A stretch of DNA of 64,000 nt from assembly GCA_016794525.1 (NCBI GenBank), contig JAEUJY010000068.1, positions 42,801 to 106,800 on the forward strand, read 5' to 3'. Positions 57,688 through 64,000 of this stretch are shown in pieces (position 1 is the first letter of the stretch; every line of letters begins with the position of its first letter). The translations under genes were made by a program, and so were the position numbers. The notes beneath the pieces are model-generated. The model was not told where the DNA came from and searched no databases. It saw only the letters and a program-made list of their open reading frames with translations. The DNA comes from Myxococcales bacterium. Its GTDB lineage: Bacteria > Myxococcota_A > Polyangia > Haliangiales > Haliangiaceae.

Positions 57688-57720
57688 CGAGCGCCAGCCG
57701 AGCGCCAGCCGAGCGCCAGC
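57688..57720. repeat. Three tandem copies of CGAGCGCCAGC
   Basis: Three perfect 11-base copies in a row, starting 2 bases after the end of the transposase remnant and leading straight into hexamer array B. Confidence 0.85.
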
Positions 57721-57723
57721 GAG

Positions 57724-58077
<354 letters not shown>

Positions 58078-58113
58078 CCCCGCGTCATGTCGACCGCGCC
58101 GACATATCTCTCT

Positions 58114-58128
58114 CAATGTTTCACATTG
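58114..58128. promoter_or_regulatory. Palindrome CAATGT-TTC-ACATTG upstream of membrane protein
   Basis: Perfect 6-bp inverted repeat with a 3-base centre in the only AT-rich segment nearby, 34 bases upstream of ATG 58162. It fits an operator at the promoter of that gene. Confidence 0.4.
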
Positions 58129-58161
58129 CTGGACACGCAGCGCGGCCCCAGATTCAGTTGC

Positions 58162-58641
58162 ATGGACTTCGACTTCTTCGACACCGACCACCGTTCGCGC
58201 GACCACCGCCGCCGTCGGGACGACGACCACGAGGACCGCGACCGCGACCGCGATCGCGACCGTGACCGCGGGCGGACCCGGCGCGCGAGCCACCGCAACG
58301 ACGATGACCGCTACGGCGACCGGCGCTGGCGGCGGCGCGACACCGACGACTCGGGCCGCGGGCGCGGCTCGTATCGGCGGGCGCACCCGCACGTGTTCGC
58401 GTGGGCGCTCATGGCGGGCGGCGCGCTGGTGCTCGGGCTGATCGCGGTCGCGCTCTTGCAGGCGACCGGCCTGATGAGCCCCCTGGCCGATCTGTACTTC
58501 GGCGCGACGACGGCGCTCCTGCCGACCAGCTGGCACGACGAGTGGATGGCCATCCCCGGCGCGGGCCACGCGATCATGGCGGTCGTCGCGCTGGCGCTGG
58601 TGGCCGGGATGGCCGGCGAGGCGCTGGAGTTCCTGGACTGA
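58162..58641 (+). CDS. Small membrane protein with Asp/Arg-repeat cytoplasmic region
   Basis: 159 residues. The N-terminal 70 are highly charged and low-complexity, with alternating Asp-Arg ([12 protein letters not shown]) and many His. Two hydrophobic helices follow ([20 protein letters not shown] and [18 protein letters not shown]) separated by an amphipathic loop with [13 protein letters not shown]. No known family. ATG 58162 is preferred over ATG 58087 because the AT-rich, palindrome-containing leader lies between them; neither has a strong ribosome site. Confidence 0.6.
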   Translation: MDFDFFDTDHRSRDHRRRRDDDHEDRDRDRDRDRDRGRTRRASHRNDDDRYGDRRWRRRDTDDSGRGRGSYRRAHPHVFAWALMAGGALVLGLIAVALLQATGLMSPLADLYFGATTALLPTSWHDEWMAIPGAGHAIMAVVALALVAGMAGEALEFLD

Positions 58642-58706
58642 CGGCGCGCCAGGACCGCACCGCGAGCCCCGAGAGATTGCCTCGCTGACGCTCGGCAAGC
58701 GCGCGG

Positions 58707-60575
<1,869 letters not shown>

Positions 60576-60690
60576 CCTACGCCAACGCGGCGAGCCGGCG
60601 GCGGCGGCGGGATCGGAACCGGGACCCCGCCGACGGATCTCGCGCCCGGGGGGGAGGCGCGGGACCAGGTGCGCCACACCTCCGTGGAGT

Positions 60691-63279
60691 TCAGATGGCG
60701 TCGCTGCCGACGTTGCCGAAGCTGTCGGTGACCTCGACCGTCACCACCGAGCTGGCGCTGGCCCCGAAGTCGACGGTGACCACGCCGGTCGCGCTGGTGG
60801 TGCCGGTGCGCGCCGCGCCGACCGCGGCCCCGCCGGCGTCCTTGCCGACCACCGTGACCGCGTTGTTCTTGACCCGGACCGGCCGGTTCGACGGGTTGGC
60901 GAGGTCGAGCAGGCGGTAGCCCTTGGGCGCGTGGAGCGACACCTCGGCGCTGATCTGCGAGCCGCTGCGGGTGGCGGTGATCGTCAGCGGCGCCGGCACG
61001 ACGTCGAACGGATCGCTCGACAGCTCCCAGCCGTCGCCGACGACGTGGAAGCGGTACTGGCCCAGCGGCACCGCGCCGCGGTGATCGAGATCGTCGGCGA
61101 CGACGCCCGAGCCGGTCCACGGCACCGGCTGCCACTCGACCGCCCACACGTGCTCCTGCGGGTTGGCCTCGCGGATCAGCGGCACCGGCGCGTAGTACAG
61201 CAGCACGTCGGCGTCGCTGACCGGGCGGCCGCTCCGGCGGGTCACCGGCGCCCAGCCCGGGCCGACGGCGCGCTCGAGCGTGACGATCGGCGTCTTGACC
61301 GCGCTGTCGTCGCCGTACCACACGAACGTCGCCAGGCCGCTGACCCGCGGCACGGTCGCCGCGGGCTGCGCGGTCGTGGGGAGGCCGGCGCGCATCCACA
61401 GATCGATCGGCACCGTCGCCGGCACCGTGCCGCGGCGCGGCGCCGGGTTGTCGATCGGGAAGGTGTCGGTGACCGCCGGCGGGACCACGCGATCGGTGCC
61501 GGCCGCCGCGCCGTCGAGCCGCATCGGCATCATCGCCAGCGGCAAGAGCTCGGCCGAGCGCTCGACGATGTACTCGGCCTCGAGCGGGCCCCAGAAGCTG
61601 ACGCTGGGCTCGTAGCCGCCGAGCAGCCAGTCCTCCGGCGTCAGCATGTAGCCGACGTGGCCCTGGCTGTAGCCGACGGTGATGGTGTGGGCGCTGTCGA
61701 CCGGCGACGCCGCGCGCAGCTTGTCCGACAGGAGCACCGACAGCTCGCCGGGCATCGTCGCGATCAGGTAGTCGCCCAGGCGCAGCGCCGACAAGGTCGT
61801 GCGGGTGGTCTGGCACGCGGGGCGGTCGGCCTTGACGTCGCTCAGGTCGAGCCGGAGGAGCTGGCCGATGATGTCACCGGCGATGTCGAGCCGGACGCAC
61901 GAGCCGTAGGTGGTGAGGCCGTCGACGTTGGGCATCGCCGCGGCCGGGAACATCGCGGTCTCGCTCTCGCACAGCGCGGCGCCGACCGGGGCGTTGTACT
62001 CGTCGATCGGCGACGCCAGCGCGCCGGTGCCGTCGTAGACGACGCGATCGGCCTGGCGCTCGAGATCGAACGGCGCGTAGGCCAGGCTGCCGCCGCGGAT
62101 CGCGAAGGTCTCGGGCTTGGGCCCCAGCTCGATCGAGCGGGTCACCATCGACAGCGCCAGCGCGTCGGACATCGACGCGCCCGCCGTGGTCCACGCCGCC
62201 ATCAAGATCGGCAGCGCCGCGCGGCCGTTGCCCTCGCTGGCCAGGAAGTTGCCGAAGCACGGGTCGCGCGGGTTGCCGGGGTGGACGTTGCAGTCGAGCG
62301 AGCCGTGGCCCGACGGCGACACGTCGGCGCCGGCGCTCTGCACCTGCATCACGACCACCTTGCGGTCGAACTGCTCCTCGAGCATGCCCTCGATGCCGCC
62401 GGCGGCGTCGGTCGACGCCAGCGGGTTGTCGGCGTCGCCGAGCGTGCCGTGCATGCCGAAGATCGGCACGATCGCGATCGGATCGCCGTTGGCGGCGTCG
62501 ACGCGGATCAGGTGCAGGCGGTCGTCCTTGCGGTTGCCGCCGGGCAGCACGTCGTTCTCGCCGCGCCGCTCGCGGGTGACGGTGTCGGCCGGGTCGAAGT
62601 TGGTGTCGGTGGCGACGCCGAGCTTGGCCGGGCGCAGGTCGGCGATCGCGGCGCGCGCCGCGGCCTCGCAGCCGGCCAGCCAGCGGTCGCCGACGATCTT
62701 GCGCCGCTCGCTGGCGCCGACCTTGAGCGGCGAGTGCGCGGTGTACTGGGCCCACGCCGCGTGGCTGTGCGAGGTCGACAGCAAGATCTTGCCGCGGTAC
62801 TCGGGGCCGAGCCGCTGCTCGAGATCGAAGACGAAGCCCTCGTAGGCGAAGATCGCGTCGACCTTGATCCACACGACCGTCTCGCCGCCGGCGCGCAGCG
62901 CCAGGGCCTTGGCCATCGGCCGGGTGTGGACGCCGACCGACGGGAAGAACCCGCCGGCCAGCGGCACCTCGCGGTTGTCGACCTTGTCGGCCATGCCGAG
63001 GAAGGCCCCGCGGGCGGTGTAGCCGCCCAGCGCGGTGCCGACCGGCACGTCGAGCGGCGCCTCGCCAGCGCCCGCCATCAGCGGCGCCGCCGCCGCCGAG
63101 GTCCCGGCCGCGGCGTTGGCGGGCACCGGCTCGTAGCTGCAGTGGGCGGTGGTGATCGTCGGCCCGGCGTCGATCGGCGGCGTGGTGCCGCCGTCGTCCC
63201 CGCAGGCGGCGACGGCGACGAGGACGAGCGGTGCGAGCGCGCGCGCGCACGGGCGACGGAGGCCCCGGGGTTCCGACAT
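60691..63279 (-). CDS. Neutral/alkaline ceramidase-like lipoprotein
   Basis: 862 residues. A signal peptide with lipobox AVAAC (Cys26) precedes a domain like neutral ceramidase: early 'GTALGGYTARGAFLGMADKV' (family: ..m.GYa....t.gi..), RPMAKALALRAGGETVVWIK, ILLSTSHSHAAWAQY (zinc-binding-type HxH, family THTHSgp), IVPIFGMHGTLG, and a C-terminal beta domain (about 750-862) like the Ig-like domain of ceramidases. It would hydrolyse ceramide or related amides at the cell surface. The SHSH motif deviates from the family THTHS, so activity should be tested before a firm name is given. Confidence 0.8.
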   Translation of the reverse strand: MSEPRGLRRPCARALAPLVLVAVAACGDDGGTTPPIDAGPTITTAHCSYEPVPANAAAGTSAAAAPLMAGAGEAPLDVPVGTALGGYTARGAFLGMADKVDNREVPLAGGFFPSVGVHTRPMAKALALRAGGETVVWIKVDAIFAYEGFVFDLEQRLGPEYRGKILLSTSHSHAAWAQYTAHSPLKVGASERRKIVGDRWLAGCEAAARAAIADLRPAKLGVATDTNFDPADTVTRERRGENDVLPGGNRKDDRLHLIRVDAANGDPIAIVPIFGMHGTLGDADNPLASTDAAGGIEGMLEEQFDRKVVVMQVQSAGADVSPSGHGSLDCNVHPGNPRDPCFGNFLASEGNGRAALPILMAAWTTAGASMSDALALSMVTRSIELGPKPETFAIRGGSLAYAPFDLERQADRVVYDGTGALASPIDEYNAPVGAALCESETAMFPAAAMPNVDGLTTYGSCVRLDIAGDIIGQLLRLDLSDVKADRPACQTTRTTLSALRLGDYLIATMPGELSVLLSDKLRAASPVDSAHTITVGYSQGHVGYMLTPEDWLLGGYEPSVSFWGPLEAEYIVERSAELLPLAMMPMRLDGAAAGTDRVVPPAVTDTFPIDNPAPRRGTVPATVPIDLWMRAGLPTTAQPAATVPRVSGLATFVWYGDDSAVKTPIVTLERAVGPGWAPVTRRSGRPVSDADVLLYYAPVPLIREANPQEHVWAVEWQPVPWTGSGVVADDLDHRGAVPLGQYRFHVVGDGWELSSDPFDVVPAPLTITATRSGSQISAEVSLHAPKGYRLLDLANPSNRPVRVKNNAVTVVGKDAGGAAVGAARTGTTSATGVVTVDFGASASSVVTVEVTDSFGNVGSDAI

Positions 63280-63380
63280 AGGCGGCGACGATACATGAGT
63301 GCGCGGAGCGGTGGCAGCGTTGGTTCGCGTTGGCGGCCCACCGGCGTGACACGCTGCGCCGCGCGTGGCACCGTCGGGGG

Positions 63381-64000
63381 ATGGACGTGGCCACCGCGCT
63401 CGGCGAGCTGTCCGCCGCCGGCAGCGAGCAGACCCGCAAGACCTACCGCCGCCACGGCGCGCCCGAGCCGCTGTTCGGCGTGTCGTTCGCGACGTTGCGC
63501 GCGATGGCCAAGCGGATCGGCGTCGATCACGCGCTGGCGATCGGCCTGTGGGACACCGGCAACACCGACGCGCGCTGCCTGGCGGCGCTGATCGCCGATC
63601 CGGCGCAGCTGACGGTGGCCACCGCCGACGCCTGGGCCAGCGCGACGCGCTACCACACGGTGATCGATCTGGTGGCCGGCGTCGTGGCGCGGTCGCCGAT
63701 CGCCCTCGAGCGCATGGCGCAGTGGGTCGGCTCCGACGAGGACCACGTCGCGCGCTGCGGCTGGACCGTGATGGCGCAGCTGGCGCAGCACGACCGCGCG
63801 ATCGCCGACGCCGCGTTCACGCCGTACTTGGCGGTGATCGAGCGGCGCATCCACGACGCGCCCAACAGCAGCCGCGAGGGCATGAACTCCGCGCTGATCG
63901 CGATCGGCGGTCGGTCCGACGCCCTGGCCGAGCCCGCGATCGCCGCGGCCCGCCGCATCGGCGAGGTCGTCGTCGATCACGGCGACACCGCCTGCCAGAC
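63381..64000 (+). CDS. DNA alkylation repair protein (AlkD-like), 3' end cut by window edge
   Basis: 206 complete codons are visible and the frame is still open at the window end. HEAT-like repeat helices of the DNA_alkylation family: TRKTYRRHGAPEPLFGVSFA, 'ATLRAMAKRIGVDHALAIGL', WDTGNTDARCLAALIADPAQ, SDEDHVARCGWTVMAQLAQH, HDAPNSSREGMNSALIAIG. The early 'YRRHGAPEPLFGVSFATLRA' matches the typical k-x-x-P-xx-Y-GVrvpdlR-x-x-ak of AlkD. Such proteins excise N3- and N7-alkylpurines without base flipping. ATG 63381 has GGGG just upstream; the gene is divergent from the ceramidase with a 101-base shared region. Confidence 0.88.
   Translation, partial: MDVATALGELSAAGSEQTRKTYRRHGAPEPLFGVSFATLRAMAKRIGVDHALAIGLWDTGNTDARCLAALIADPAQLTVATADAWASATRYHTVIDLVAGVVARSPIALERMAQWVGSDEDHVARCGWTVMAQLAQHDRAIADAAFTPYLAVIERRIHDAPNSSREGMNSALIAIGGRSDALAEPAIAAARRIGEVVVDHGDTACQ

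Noticed and set aside
58087..58161. Earlier ATG for the small membrane protein
   Set aside because: The stretch between the two ATGs is AT-rich and contains an operator-like palindrome, better read as a leader. Kept as an alternative only.

Overview
This 64 kb window is very GC-rich chromosomal DNA, with third codon positions almost always G or C. It is dominated by one contiguous flagellar locus plus a complete set of genes for pseudaminic acid, the nonulosonic sugar that decorates flagellins. The DNA style, the neighbouring PknB-type Ser/Thr kinases, the many 'LAAC' lipoproteins and the sigma54-type regulation point to a deltaproteobacterial lineage, most likely a Myxococcota of the Kofleriaceae/Haliangiales type. 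That assignment is inference from gene content; no rRNA or tRNA gene was seen.

Layout. 1-543: end of a response regulator. 676-7030 (+): fliL, then pseI, pseH, pseM, an SpsF-type cytidylyltransferase (PseF role), a Maf-type glycosyltransferase and a MinD-like ATPase, nearly all with overlapping ends. 7083-10356 (-): pseG, pseB, pseC. 10447-16404 (-): the late flagellar genes fliT, fliS, fliD, fliC, flgL, flgK, flgN, flgM. 16468-31052 (-): flgJ, flgI, flgH, flgA, flgG, flgF, fliA, flhG, flhF, flhA, flhB, fliR, fliQ, fliP, fliO, fliN, fliM. 31167-40370 (-): flgE, flgD, fliK, fliJ, fliI, fliH, fliG, fliF, fliE, flgC, flgB. In transcription order the locus runs from flgB to fliT, roughly rod and motor first, filament last. 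Stator (motAB) and chemotaxis genes are absent from the window. Divergent from flgB lie a sensor kinase, a receiver-kinase hybrid with a degenerate catalytic core, and an HDOD protein (40482-44041), probably signalling partners of the locus.

44163-54924 holds accessory genes: a non-RD Ser/Thr kinase; a compact sigma54 module (AcoR-like activator, operator palindrome, -24/-12 promoter, aldehyde dehydrogenase, DUF779 protein); a heme peroxidase; a hydrolase/GATase-like lipoprotein; and another lipoprotein. 54945-56425 is a lower-GC islet with a frameshifted small gene and three tightly overlapping small genes. 57088-58128 is intergenic-type DNA with two hexanucleotide arrays that flank the fused ends of an internally deleted RAYT-like transposase. 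58162-64000 holds a small membrane protein, a Ser/Thr kinase with TPR-like C-terminus, a neutral-ceramidase-like lipoprotein and the start of an AlkD-like DNA repair gene.

How it works together: the fli/flg/flh genes supply the export gate, ATPase complex, basal body, hook, cap, filament and chaperones. FlhF/FlhG should set position and number, and FliA/FlgM should time the late genes. The pse genes make CMP-pseudaminic acid, which the Maf enzyme would transfer to flagellin. Several sites matching the sigma54 consensus (before fliL, flgB, pseC, the aldehyde dehydrogenase and others) suggest sigma54 control of part of this region. Several of them lie unusually close to start codons.
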